Counted from the stretch's first letter, positions 22,929 to 33,520 are shown. The stretch is 64,000 nucleotides of DNA from Kryptolebias marmoratus (GCF_001649575.2 NC_051446.1:22129920-22193919); one strand, 5' to 3'. The notes: generated by a model from the sequence alone, not told the origin. Made by a program: numbers and translations.

Positions 22929-23431
22929 TCAGCGAGTGTACTTTCTGACTTTGACTTTACACATCTTTTTTGAGTGATTTCCTCTGTGCGTTGTCGGAGA
23001 CCACACGTCCCAGATGATACAGCTGGATTCAGATATATGGATGGCTGTCATTTTCACAGTTACAACCGGCAGCTTTAGAATCAGCAAAGATAAAAAAAAA
23101 AGTACCACCTCTGAGACAGGGGTTTCTGAATCAAATATCTTACCAATTTTATTGACTTCCTCCGTAAGCTTACTGGCTGTAAAGTTGTGTTCTGGGATGT
23201 TCGTAAAGCTGCAGCATCTCCATTGCAACCACCACAAAATAATGATGGATCACTGTATGTTTCACTGGCGTGCAATCCAAATTCCTCTTCGTGTCGAGGT
23301 GACTGTAGTGGTGTTTTAGTGGTGCGGCGTGGGAGGCTGTCAGCCATTGTCAGAAAACAGCAGGTGGGGCCCACCGTGACCACCTGGCTTATACTGCATA
23401 AAGCAATGCAGTAATGCATTTTGAACAGCAA
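22929..23431 (-). other. Cluster of overlapping open frames, possible decayed exon
   Basis: Four frames of 75-116 codons overlap here. The two on the minus strand (22929-23237 and 23081-23431) have mixed, protein-like composition, with stretches such as ITNFT-like NFTASKLTEEVNKIG in one and SPRHEEEFGLHASETYSD in the other. Two plausible minus-strand frames across one block could reflect a frameshifted pseudogene. I recognise no family. It may also be chance in a non-AT-rich island. Confidence 0.2.
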
Positions 23432-24190
23432 AGAAACTCTAAAATAAAAAAAGTCTCCTTCTGCAGTCCCTATGGAACGGATAGCAGTTGTTTAGTTATG
23501 GAAAAGTGAGTTACACATTAATATTACAGTTGAAGATATGCATAGATTATTTTCATGTCAAAACCCACAGCTTTGAATGTAATGCAGGCAGGAACAGGCG
23601 GGTTTTATTACTAAAATATTTAGAGTGGTATTAGCTGTAGAAATGCATATTGCCTGCTGACTTTCATCACAATCATATGTTGAGAAATAACACCAGTTTT
23701 GGTCAAACCTTGAAAATAGTTTTTTGCGAAATCTCATGCAATATCTCAAGATGTCATGCTCAGAGAATGGGTTGTAAATGACTCTCAGCTACTACCACAT
23801 CAAATCTGGGCTCAGTATCTATAAATAGCCAGTTTTGTACTGGAATAGCTGTCATAGTCATAATAAGCTGAAGGTGAACATCCAATGATTGGTTTTTGGG
23901 ACTTTCATTAAAATCTGTCTAGTGGTTCATTAGATACTTTGCTAACAGACAAACAAGATTGGATTATGTGTCGTATATTTGGTGTGCTATAACCACACCA
24001 AATCTTAGAAGGAAGTCTGAAAGAATGGCCGAATTATAGTCAGTTGTGGCAGAAATCTTGAAATGGGCTGGCCCTAAAAGGTAATCAGTTGGAGATGTAC
24101 ATCTAATGAATACTTTCTGCAAGTTTTATTACAGTTTTTCTTGTTATTTATGAGATTTCTTCAGACACACACATACACACACACATGTTA

Positions 24191-24489
24191 TGTCTCTCTA
24201 TCTTTGCAGGGACTTTCCATTGACTTCCATTCATTTCTACACCCTAACTACAGCCTAATCCTGACCCTTACCCTAACCCTAACCATTACCAGTACATACC
24301 TAACCCTAAACCAAACCTAAAGTCAATTCACACCTTTGTCCTAAACCTAACCCCTAACCCAAAAACATAATTTCTCCTCGTGGGGACCAGGCTTTGGTCC
24401 CCACAAGGAGCAGTTCATCCTCACAAGGTAGTATATGTTAGGAAAATTGTCCCCACAATGTATCAAATACATGGCCACACACACACACA
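24191..24489. repeat. CA-linked 'GTCCCCAC' interspersed repeat with telomere-like tract
   Basis: It starts with GGGACTTTCCATTGACTTCC, passes through CCCTAACC-rich sequence, a strong hairpin (24374-24410) and TTGTCCCCACAATGTA, and ends in CA repeats. I recognise this order as a repeat common in fish genomes and usually found at CA tracts. Here it sits inside the CA tract of family R copy 6. Confidence 0.65.
24374..24410. repeat. 16-bp hairpin within the CA-linked repeat
   Basis: CTCCTCGTGGGGACCA and TGGTCCCCACAAGGAG pair at 15 of 16 positions around a 5-base loop. Confidence 0.85.
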
Positions 24490-24525
24490 TTATCTTCTGC
24501 CTTCATCTTTTAGCGGCTGCTGATG

Positions 24526-25583
24526 AAAGTATAAAGACTATATATGAGGAAATACAAATTAAGGTAATTACACAACAAAAACATAACAAGAGGTCACTAA
24601 TCTGTGTTTAAAGATACATAAAATAGCTAAGATAATTACCTGCAACCTTATTACATAAAAAACCCTTTTGAAATAAAATACAAAACAGTATTTTTTTTTT
24701 TACTTCTAATCATTACAAGATGAGAAAAATCTCCCATATAGATGCTGTTTTTGCTGGAGCTTAAATGGTTTTAAATTCAATATCTTTGCGTTGTCTTTCT
24801 AATCCTCCTTTCTAAGCGATTCCCAAATAAAGGCATCAAAATTAGCTTTAAAATGTTTAAACATCAACACAAGCATCAAATTTTAACAAATTTTACATCT
24901 ACATCACAAGAGGTAATTGGGTTTGACTTGATCTTCAAAAGGAATATAAAAGATTTAGTCTGACACTTAAACATCAAGATGGGAAAAGCTAAGAAAAGTC
25001 TGTGGATTTTATTTCCAGAATCTGATTAAAGCTGATGGAAGCGGCGCAGAAGGGAGTGGGGATGTTAGAATGAAGCAGCCACAGTTTCTTGGAAGGGTAA
25101 CAATTTAAAGGACAGAGCAGATGGATGGCTAGGCATCAAACAACCGCTATAATTAGTTCAGCACGAGAGTTATCATGAGTCTGTCTGAGGCGGGGAGGGG
25201 AACCGAGCACAGCAGCAAATATAAAATCGCTGCTTGTTTCAAACACATCAGTATGTTTTTTCTTTATTTGTAAAATTATAACAAATTCAGAAGAATGTCT
25301 CACTAAGTGGTCCCAGCACAGCTACAATCAATACCATAAAGAGTCTTCTGTGGTGCCAATAACTGTATATTTCAAAGCTGAAAAGGACAACGCTCTCATG
25401 GCTTGAAAAATGGCTCGGATTATGACTTCCTCATTTAGTTGGGATTCATGAATAAATTTGTCTCTCTTTCAGCTAGCAAACTGGTAATCTCTTGATAATT
25501 TTGCAACCATAACATTCTTTTATTTGCTTGTTTTTTGTGGTCATTAGATGAAGTTTTATACAAAAGAATTGTATGATATGCAG
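24526..25583. other. AT-rich sequence, no gene recognised
   Basis: 25.0-25.2 kb is somewhat less AT-rich. No supported feature. Confidence 0.3.
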
Positions 25584-25632
25584 ACATTCAATCATCCCTT
25601 TTCTGTACCTACTTAATCCTGATCAGGGTCGG
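25584..25632. repeat. Short fragment of an interspersed repeat tail
   Basis: TTTTCTGTACCTACTTAATC followed by CTGATCAGGGTCGG resembles the ATTTTCT...CGCTTAATCC...CAGGGTCGCGG end of common fish retroelements. It is only ~50 bp long and decayed. Confidence 0.4.
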
Positions 25633-25984
25633 CTAAGGATGGATGTTTGTGCCAACATTCAGTGGGTGAAAAGAATTTATTTATTGCTTTTAACCAAATT
25701 GATATAAAAACAAATAGTCATCATGTGATGAGGTACTGGATCATAAATATTAGGCAATTAGCAACCTTTCAAATGGTGAAGATGACACACATTTTACCTG
25801 TTTTGTGCAGATTGTGTGTACACTCATATCAGCATCATTAAAAGAACATAGTCAGAAAAAAAAAAAACAGCTAACGGAACATACATAATCTGTTTTCATT
25901 ACGGTTTACAGTGTGTGTAATCATTCCACCTGATCAAATTAGAAATTAACACATCTTTTGAAATTATTTCCACTGCATGCAAAA

Positions 25985-26955
25985 TTAAAACCAAAGGCCT
26001 AGCATTTCATGAAGGGATGCATTTCATCTGCTGCATTTCCTGCCAGAAATTTAGGCTAACTATGTCTTATGTTGAGAAAAGATGGAGTTGGACAACAATG
26101 AAAATAAGGTTATGTGCAGTCTCTTTTGTTAGATAGGTCTTGTAGCGACTGCTACATCAAATTTTAGCTCATTATCTGTAAACTGAACGGAGTTATAACC
26201 GTTAGTGTTGGCTAAAATCAATTAGCTGTGGTGGCCATCTTAAATTATACTGACTCCAACAATAAATCAGTTGTGGATGTAGATCTAATGGCAGTTTGTG
26301 AAAGTTGCAATAAAATCTGTCTAGTAGTAAATGAGATATTTTGCTAACAGATGAACAGGTTTGATGCCAATAGTTAATGTGGAGGTTTTCAGCACAGATG
26401 CTGTGCAATGAGTGCCTGAAATATGTGTTGGGAATGTTTCTCAGCTACTACCACAGCTAATTTCAGCACAATAATCTGAAAAATCCACTGATTTATACCC
26501 ATTTCTGTTTTCTTAGGAGAGTTGGCTGTAGGGGCCATCTTGATGTGGGCTGGCTCTAAAAGTTAGTCAGTTGTAGATGTATATCCATTGATTATTTCCT
26601 AAAGGTTTTGAAAAATCCACCCAGTGGTTCATGAGATATTTTGATTACAGCCAGACAGACCTGACTGTAAATAGTGCTCAGAACGTGTTAGGGATCAGTT
26701 TCAGAAATCTTAGCTCAATAGCTGTAAAATTGATTTAGTTATAGCTATTTTGTGTTTTTTAAGGTCAGCTGGCTGATCTTGTTGACTTTAAAAGGTTAAT
26801 CAGTTGTAAATGTCGATCCAATGATTACTTTCAGCTCATTTCATTATAATTTCTCTGCTGGTTGATGCAGGGTTATGCTCACACACAGACCGATGAACAC
26901 ATGAGCACAGACGTGGGTGAAAACATTACCACCTGCCTTTTGGTGGTTGTCAATA
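25985..26955 (-). repeat. Family R copy 7, the longest (three units)
   Basis: The tail lies at the low-coordinate end (GCATTTCATGAAGGGATGC, GTCTTATGTTGAGAAAAG). Three units follow, with equivalent positions at about 26221, 26521 and 26766, so spacings are about 300 and 245 bp. The leader has a short CA tract, GAAAACATTACC and CCACCTGCCTTTTGGTGG. Confidence 0.8.
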
Positions 26956-27208
26956 ATAACAAAAAGCCGTTAAACTCTAAGATGTGTCACCTTTAAGCAA
27001 TATCACATCTGACCATGATTGTTTTTCTGCCTTCACTCCGTTTTCTTTTTATATTTTGAACAACACTGAATCCAGGTAATGAAAGCTAATGGAAAGTGCA
27101 ACAAGCACCGCGGGGTACAATCAATACCAACAGCAATAAACCAAAGTATTACAAACCTGAGCAAAGTCCCCTAAGAAGAATTAGAAGATCTGACAGTGAT
27201 TTGACAGC

Positions 27209-27231
27209 AATGATGATGGTGATGATGATGA
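27209..27231. repeat. Short ATG-type trinucleotide repeat
   Basis: Imperfect GATGATG repeats. Confidence 0.7.
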
Positions 27232-27458
27232 AAGTGTTGTGGAAAAGGTGGATGGACTGAAGTGTGGTGAGAAATGATAAGCGAATGTTCCTGCTCAGGA
27301 CTCAAGAGGTCAGGGATTATTATCTCCTCATTTCTGAGCAGATCAGGCAAACAAGCATCAGTATTAGATCCAAGAAGAGAAGTGATTTCAAAATTGTTGT
27401 GTTTAAAAGTGGACATTTAATGCTTTTTACAGTTCTGCTACATGTGATTTGACTTTCC

Positions 27459-27688
27459 CTTTAAGTCAGGGGTGGCCAATCCTGGTCCTCGAGGGCCACT
27501 ATCCTGCATGTATTACTTGTTTCCCTGCTCCAACACACCTGATTCAGTATTTAAATCACCTCTTCATGTTCTGCAGAAGCCTGTTAATGACCCATTGATT
27601 CAAATCAGGTGTGTTGGAGCAGAGAAACAAGTAAAACATCCAGGATAGTGGCCCTCGAGGACCAGGATTGGACACCCCTGCCTTAAGT
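27459..27688. mobile_element. hAT-type MITE with 8-bp target duplication
   Basis: The element itself is 27467-27680 (214 bp). Its terminal 40 bp are inverted repeats differing at one position, beginning CAGGGGTGGCCAATCC on one side and CAGGGGTGTCCAATCC on the other. The inverted match continues with few differences for most of the element, so it can fold on itself almost completely. It is flanked by CTTTAAGT and CCTTAAGT, an 8-bp duplication with one mismatch, which is the hAT signature. There is no room for a transposase, so it needed one in trans. The near-identical arms suggest a fairly recent copy. Confidence 0.93.
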
Positions 27689-27689
27689 G

Positions 27690-28290
27690 GACTTCCTGGA
27701 GAAGGCTGTTGCTAATTTTTTCCCCCCACAAATTTGCTAACCAGGAAATGGATATTCGTTCTACTGATCAAATCCCAACTGCAGTCTCATGTTTAGTCAC
27801 CCATGCTGCTCATTTGGAGCTCAAACGGTCAGTAAACATCTTGCAGGTAACCTGTCAGAGTCGTTAGAAAATCCTGGCATGGCGCTCTCAACATCACAAG
27901 CCTTGAGTTTGATTTTCAATAAAACTTTTTGCTCTGAAGCCAAACTTCAAGTCTAAGAAAGTTGGTGGCTGTCCGGAAGTAGACCCTCTTAAAAATCAAT
28001 CAAATCCTGCTTCTTCGTTCATCAATGAAACATGATGTTATCCACAGCAGCAGGTGGAGTCCTCTCATTTTGTTGCAGCTTTTTAACTTCATCCAGTCTT
28101 TACAGAAAGTTTCTCTCAGAGTGTTTTTTTTAAATTTTATCTTATTGTTTTGGAATTGATTCTCGTAAAACCTGAGAATATGTGTTGACAAAGTTGTGTT
28201 CATAACAATGTCGAGAGATAAGCAGTTTTCTATCTATCTATCATTAGTTCATAACATCCAAGCTTACTGGATTAGTTATATTATCTCAAG
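27690..28290. other. Unique sequence, no gene recognised
   Basis: No supported feature apart from a short TATC run near 28232. Confidence 0.3.
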
Positions 28291-28292
28291 AT

Positions 28293-28795
28293 GACAATGT
28301 CGGGTTTGATGAGTGAGGCAAACTCAACATGCAGACTCATACTGACTCAGAGTTTCAAAAGAAAACTAATTTATTTAAATGACAAAACAAAACAAAGGCT
28401 GACGTGGCAGCAACTAAAACTAAATAACAAAAACTTACAAAATCCAGGGTTGGAAAGGACACGAGAGACAAGACATGAGGATAACCAGACAACACATGTC
28501 AGGGACAACGAACCAGTCAGAAAATGAAGACGATGACCAGGTTTTAAAGACTGATGGTAATTTGGGGAAGTGGACACAGGTGAGTAATGGCTAACTCGGG
28601 GCAGGTGTAGATGGGTGTGGCAGGCAAACAAGTGATTAGCTGAGGACAAGGGAATGATGACAGAAACACAAAAGGGCACAAGGAGCAAAAAACTATACAA
28701 AGACAAAAAATAAATATAACACAATTGAAGAAACAAACTAAATACAAAATAATCTCAATAAATAACTCAACCCAAACCCCAGTCCTGACAGACAA
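28293..28795 (-). mobile_element. Solo LTR with 5-bp target duplication
   Basis: The element is 28298-28790 (493 bp) in minus orientation. It begins TGTCAGGACTGGGG and ends AAACCCGACA on that strand, so it has TG...CA ends inside short inverted repeats. GACAA flanks it exactly on both sides (28293-28297 and 28791-28795). Inside, on the minus strand, CACCTGTGTCCACTT is followed by TTTAAAACC (TATA-like, about 28542-28548) and AAATAAATTAG (polyadenylation type). No primer-binding site or internal region adjoins it, so it is a solo LTR. The long frames on both strands here are shadows. Confidence 0.85.
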
Positions 28796-28969
28796 AGCTG
28801 CTTTTTTGAAGATAATGGGTTAATTTTTGTACCACTTTACAATAAGAGTACTTTGATAAAGGCCTTATCAATGCTTTATGAGTAGTTTTTTAAAATATAA
28901 ATTTGTAAGTATTTTATAAAGTATTAATACACATTTAAAAACCAGCTATAAACCACTGTTCTTGCATTG

Positions 28970-29106
28970 ACAAAATCCTTCTTCAAGGTTTGATCAAAAC
29001 AGCTATAATTCCATTATTTCTCAGTAAAAGATGATCTTAGTCTAAAGCTGTGGTATAAAAGGCAGTGGGTGAGATGCATCCCTTCAAGGAATATTAGGCA
29101 TTTAAT
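28970..29106 (+). repeat. Family R copy 8, tail only
   Basis: CAAGGTTTGATCAAAACAGC, TTCCATTATTTCTCAG, TAAAAGGCAGTGGG and CCCTTCAAGGAATATTAGGC cover only the tail; no unit or leader precedes it. Confidence 0.75.
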
Positions 29107-29690
29107 TTTAAATTTGGACTGCACAGGCACTTCATGCAGTATGGCCATCCCTACATAAAACAGCCCCATGATGACGTTGTTGCTCATTTTCTATATAGAA
29201 CAGAATCCATGTGGAATAAATGCAGCATGTGTGAATTAGAATGTTAATGTGCAAACAAGTGTTTCAAATATGCCGTTAAGACTCACAGAAGTGTTACAAA
29301 CAGTCTTGTGACCGATGTGAATTCATGTACAATGTGTCAGCGAGCGACTTTTTACGGGGAGAAGAGACGGTAAGGGCTCATTAATTCAGGCTTCACCTTT
29401 TCAGAAGTCGACAGCGCTGCTCATTAAGACGGTTCTGTCACCTGTAGAGCCTGGACAACTCCAAAGGAGATGCATAAAGAAGTGACCGGGGGCAGCAGGC
29501 ACGATATTTGAAATTAAGGGTGAGGAGAAAGTGTGGGCTGGAGAGAAAGAGGAGGGATCCACTGGGAAGAAATAAACAAACAAAAAGAGGAAGGTTTTCG
29601 GTTGCCACACTTTATACATGTTGTTCAAGGCAATTTATCACAACACTGTTATCATTTTTAATAAACGAGGAAATAGCACAAAGGGGTTAG
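29107..29690. promoter_or_regulatory. Unique sequence with a regulatory-looking island
   Basis: 29.33-29.56 kb has balanced composition with GCTCATTAATTCAGG, GCTCATTAAGACGG and several CpG sites. No gene recognised. Confidence 0.25.
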
Positions 29691-29928
29691 ATTAGCACAG
29701 TAATTCTCAAACTGTGGGGCAAACGGTCATGACCGGGGTGACCACTCCTGTTTTAACTTTATTTTAATTTTGAGACTAAAAATTACAAAAACTAATGTTT
29801 AGACCAGTGATCTCCAATCCTTTTTTAAAATTAAATTATAGTTTAGTAGTACGGTTTTAGTTTTGCAAAGCCTTTTCTTCGTCCAAAGGGAACACAGCGT
29901 GAATAGTTTGAGAAGCCCTGCTGTAGCG
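29690..29928. mobile_element. Decayed hAT-like element
   Basis: CAGTAATTCTCAAACTGTGG at 29698 and, inverted, CAGGGCTTCTCAAACTATTC ending at 29920 look like a pair of terminal repeats of the CAGNNNTTCTCAAACT type. The flanking 8-mers GATTAGCA and CTGTAGCG share only four positions, so the target duplication is not convincing. Confidence 0.45.
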
Positions 29929-29929
29929 T

Positions 29930-30705
29930 CAGGACGTGAGGCGGACAATTGGGACTAAACAGAAGGGTTGTTGGTAACGGGTGCAACAAGGCTCGATGGG
30001 CAGCTGGGGCCTGATGTGCACTCGAATAAAGATTCATGAAGAAAGACAAGACGACAATAAAAGGAATATAAAAATGAGTCGTTGTTCAGCTGTTTCACCT
30101 GCTATTTTCTTCCATCATTCTTACAGCTGAAAATTATGAGGTTCTATAACTCACTGATGTGTATAAAGGTAGCAATTCAACACTAAACTTTAGGGGGAAA
30201 ATCAGCAAAGGAGGCAGCTGATCAGGGAGTGAGATGAGCTCCTGCTGGAAGAGGTGAAAAAAGAAATCAGTTACTCAAAGTTTGAAGACATATGCAGCAG
30301 CTCTTATGGACCTTTTATAGCTGATTAACGCCAGGCGTGCACGCTTGTTACGGTATGCTGGCCATTAATGTTCTTTAAATGAGTTTTCACTTGCACTGAA
30401 GCTCCCAAACACTGTTATTAAAGATATTTCAGAGCTGCATGAGTTAACCGCCTCATGCTGGGTTGGGAGACCTTCCCCTTATACAAAGATTTGAGCTAAT
30501 AAACCCGCTGGTTTCATGATTTTTTCAAGGAAACCTAAATAAATAAAGACTGAGGTGTAGGTCTCCTTGAGATGTGTTGCTGTGCTATGAATATAAAAAG
30601 CAATAAATCCACAGTTTTATAGCAGCCAGTTTGCCATACAAAACTCATTAACCAGTCGTTTGATTTTATGATGAGTTTTAACTATGTCTCCAAGGTATAA
30701 CTAAG
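29930..30705. other. Unique sequence, no gene recognised
   Basis: No supported feature; 30.33-30.48 kb is more complex in composition. Confidence 0.3.
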
Positions 30706-30792
30706 AAGCTACTGAGGTGGCATATACTGCCTCCCCCAAAAGACTTTCCTCTGCGTTCTGGGTTTGATTTCCTGGTAATATTCTGTATGTTT
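30706..30792 (+). mobile_element. Possible decayed tRNA-derived SINE head
   Basis: TGCCTCC, then GTTCTGGGTTTGATTTCCTGG-like sequence with a B-box-like GGTTTGATTTCC (30761-30772), then TTCTGTATGTTTGCC follow the order of fish tRNA-derived SINEs (GTTGCCTCAC, GGGTTCGATTCCC, TTCTGTGTGGAGTTTGC). Strongly decayed and short. Confidence 0.35.
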
Positions 30793-31638
30793 GCCTAATT
30801 GATCCAATCAACATGGAAAGCTTCCATAAGAAAAACTCTGGAGAGACTCCGACAGTTTAGATTTGATTTACAGAGTCTCTTTCTGCTGCTGACTGTAATG
30901 GAAGCAAGAAGGTTCACATGGGGGGTGGGGGTGTCCCACCGGACCTTCAGCTGCATCCAGCCATCTTCTGCAAACATGAGATCACTGTATGCTGTCACTC
31001 AGCTGAGGAAGGATGTGGTTTTATGCCATGCTCATATCAAACAGGAGAGGAGTCCCCAGACAGGGAAAAAAAAAAACTAAAAATCATCTTTTCTGGTTCT
31101 TTGCATTATGCAGGTTCTCATCACTGATTCTAAACTCCACCAAACATGAAATCATTACTCACTGTAGCTTGTTATATCACCCCACAACTTATTGGTACAC
31201 TCAAAACAGAACATCAAATGCAAATTATATACATTTAACGTATTTTAGCTGTTAAAATAGGTAAACTATCAGGCTTAGATTTCCTAATTTTCAGCATTTA
31301 TAATAAATACATGGATATTTATTTAACTTCAGTCAGCTGAAAAGGCTCTGGATCTTCTACTAAAAGTTAGTAATCTATTTCATACTGTACAGTTATCCAG
31401 ATTAGCAGGGTGGGAACAGATTGGCTCCCCATGTAGGGCAGAACTTGCAGAATTTTAGTTAGCTAATGATGGCTAATAGATAAAGCAGCTAAAAAAAAAA
31501 TCTACTTTATGTCCGAGAAAGTGAAGACACAATAATTCAAGACTTAACACATCAATTACCAGGAAATCTTTGAAAAAGATAAGCATTGTGATGTTGGGGC
31601 CTCGTCCACAATATTAAAAGCATTTATCTGATCTATCT
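30793..31638. other. Unique sequence, no gene recognised
   Basis: A cluster of frames (67-93 codons, 30.8-31.25 kb) overlaps on both strands without recognisable domains. Confidence 0.3.
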
Positions 31639-31895
31639 GAGCTGAAAGGCAAAGCGCTCCATTCACTGATCCGTCTACGTTCTGACCCTCACCTGTGGTC
31701 ACGAGGTTTGGATCGTGACCGAAAGAACAAGATTCTGGATACAAGCAGCTGAAATGAGCTTCGTTGGGGAGGTGACCAAGGTCAGCCTTAGAGGTGAGGT
31801 GAGGAGCTTCATCATCTGGGGGGAAACTTGGAGTAAAGCTGCTGCTCCTCCGGGACCTGACCTCAGATAAGCAGCAGAAGAAGGTGAATGGATGA
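31639..31895 (+). pseudogene. LINE C-terminal remnant with internal deletion, 3' end intact
   Basis: In one frame this encodes VYVLTLTCGHEVW, VTERTRFWIQAAEMSF and VSLRGEVRS, the same conserved region as the remnant at 5.6-6.2 kb and closer to the family form (TERTRSRIQAAEMSF). An in-frame stop lies near the start, before the VYV motif. Coding similarity ceases near 31855 and is joined directly to a 3' end of GACCTCAGATAAGCAGCAGAAG plus a GAATGGATGA tail, so roughly 250 bp of the usual C-terminal coding sequence is missing. The GATG-type tail fits Rex3/RTE-like elements. Inactive. Confidence 0.82.
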
Positions 31896-31960
31896 ATTGT
31901 GAGATTGTTAATCAGTCTTTTCCTGATGCCCGTGTTCAAAAACAGTTGAATCTACATCTG

Positions 31961-32504
31961 AATCATGTGACAATTGAAGGAGTTTGTGTTTAATAATTCA
32001 TTTCCAGTTTGAACTTCTTAGTTTCTTCAGTTTTTTTTTATTTATATTTTTTGCTGTTTTCTGTTGTGCCTGGTAGTTTTTGTTAGTGGTTATCAGTATC
32101 TGTTCCTTCTTGTCAGATTTTGTTTATTCCAGTTTGCCAGTCTTCTGCTTTTTTCTGTCACCTGTTGCTGTTGTTTCCTCAGCTTCCCTGATTTCTCACT
32201 CAGCAAACCTGTTGATCATTAGCCTCCTTCCCCTCCCACCTGTTCTCATTCAGTAATCACTCTCCCTAGTTCTTATACCCACGTTTGTTTGTGTTTAGTG
32301 CCAGATTCTTGTGTTTTGTTGCAGTTCTGTTGTAGACTTCCTCAGCACCTTTGGTTCTCTCACTACTCATCGTTACAAATCAAGATTTAAACCCTGAATT
32401 TATGGATCAGAATCTTATGGTCCATTTCTTGTTCATATTTCATTATTTTTGACAAGATTTCTAACAACACTGGCTGAAATCCATGTCCAGATCATGACAA
32501 ATCT
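31961..32504 (+). mobile_element. LTR-like element, probable solo LTR
   Basis: The candidate element is 31966-32499 (534 bp), starting TGTGACAATTG and ending CAGATCATGACA, flanked by AATCA and AATCT (4 of 5 identical). Inside are CACCTGTTCTCATTCAG, TTCTTATACCC (TATA-like) and several TTTGTTT-rich stretches, as in the elements at 28.3 and 34.7 kb. Boundaries are less certain than for the 28.3 kb copy. Confidence 0.5.
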
Positions 32505-32606
32505 TGGACCATGCTTAGTTTTTCTATATTTTGGAATATCTAAGACTTTTCTCCCTTTTTTCTCTTAAGAATGTCTCTTAAGACATCCAGCCTGGAATTA
32601 AAACAG

Positions 32607-32632
32607 TTTTTTTTTTTTTTTTTTTGGGGGGG
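32607..32632. repeat. Poly-T run followed by seven G
   Basis: About 19 T then GGGGGGG. Confidence 0.9.
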
Positions 32633-32639
32633 TGTTACA

Positions 32640-33270
32640 AGCTCAGGATATAACAGATCTCTTAAACATTGTGTGAAGTTTTTGCTGGATTTTTACCTAT
32701 TTTGTGAACACGTGACTTTCAGATATCGTTTATCTGCTGTAAATGTGGTTAAACCTGCCACTTTTTCCTTTTGCTTCTGTTTGTTCAGCTCATCTTGCCA
32801 AGGAATACCACTTTTTCAATTAATAACTCTTTGGGAGTCACTCAGTTAATGTTGAAATGTTACTTTATGTCTGCCAAACAGTTATCTTTGGCACTTTTGC
32901 AGCTTTTTTACAGAAATGGTAATAAAAGATATGTTTAAACAGATTGCTACTAATAAAGTGTATAACTATTCAACCTAAAATTGCTTCTTTTACATGATGT
33001 TTCTTATTTGAAGAGACAAGACTGCTCCCTGAGTTTGTTGCCTTTTTTATGCTTGAATAATTCATAGGCTAGTAGTAAGAGGGAAAAAGAAACAAAAAAA
33101 CAAGATTTCTTAAAAAGATTTTTCTGAAAACAACTAGCTGTAATAATTGGACTTTTGTTTAATATGTTTTAATCAGAAGAGGAGTGGAATAAAACTTACC
33201 TGAACCTTTTTAAGTTTAGTAGCAAAATGATCACCTGCCAAATTTATTACAAATTGCCAACCTTGCTTGG
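32640..33270. other. AT-rich sequence, no gene recognised
   Basis: No supported feature. Confidence 0.3.
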
Positions 33271-33520
33271 CATTTTGTAGTCGGACCGATCTGATGCACC
33301 GAGGTCTCGTAATTAAGGTGCGTTGCTGCTTTGCCCATTAAACCTTCAGAGCCTTGCTCTGTTTGGGAATATTACCATCCTCTGAAATGCCAGTTTAATT
33401 TACTGGTATTTAAATTGTTCGGCGCTCTTTCACGACCTCTACCTTCAGCTCACAGTCTCATCAAATCTTTACAGGAACACCAAGTTGATTACAAAATTTT
33501 TAATTTAGAGTTGTTGATTT
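33271..33520. promoter_or_regulatory. Regulatory-looking island
   Basis: Balanced unique sequence with TCGTAATTAAGGTGCG and CAGTTTAATTTACTGG. The latter contains CCAGT/ACTGG arms around TTAATTT (33389-33406). A 79-codon frame overlaps without a recognisable domain. Confidence 0.28.

Larger units (their letters stand above)
23640..24525 (-). repeat. Family R copy 6, interrupted by a CA-linked repeat
   Basis: The tail comes first (TGCATATTGCCTGCTG, TGTTGAGAAATAA), then units marked by CTACTACCACATCAAAT and TCTGTCTAGTGGTTCATTAG (about 23930), then a CA tract. The leader resumes after the insertion as CATTATCTTCTGCC (24489 onward). Confidence 0.75.

Noticed and set aside
24266..24362. Interstitial telomere (CCCTAA array)
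   Set aside because: The motif is imperfect and lies between other landmarks of a CA-linked interspersed repeat, so it belongs to that repeat.
28371..28736. 121-codon minus-strand frame
   Set aside because: It lies wholly inside the solo LTR and runs through the TATA-like and polyadenylation-type regions.
31556..31939. 127-codon minus-strand frame
   Set aside because: It is antisense to the LINE remnant at 31639-31895, whose plus-strand frame matches conserved LINE motifs.
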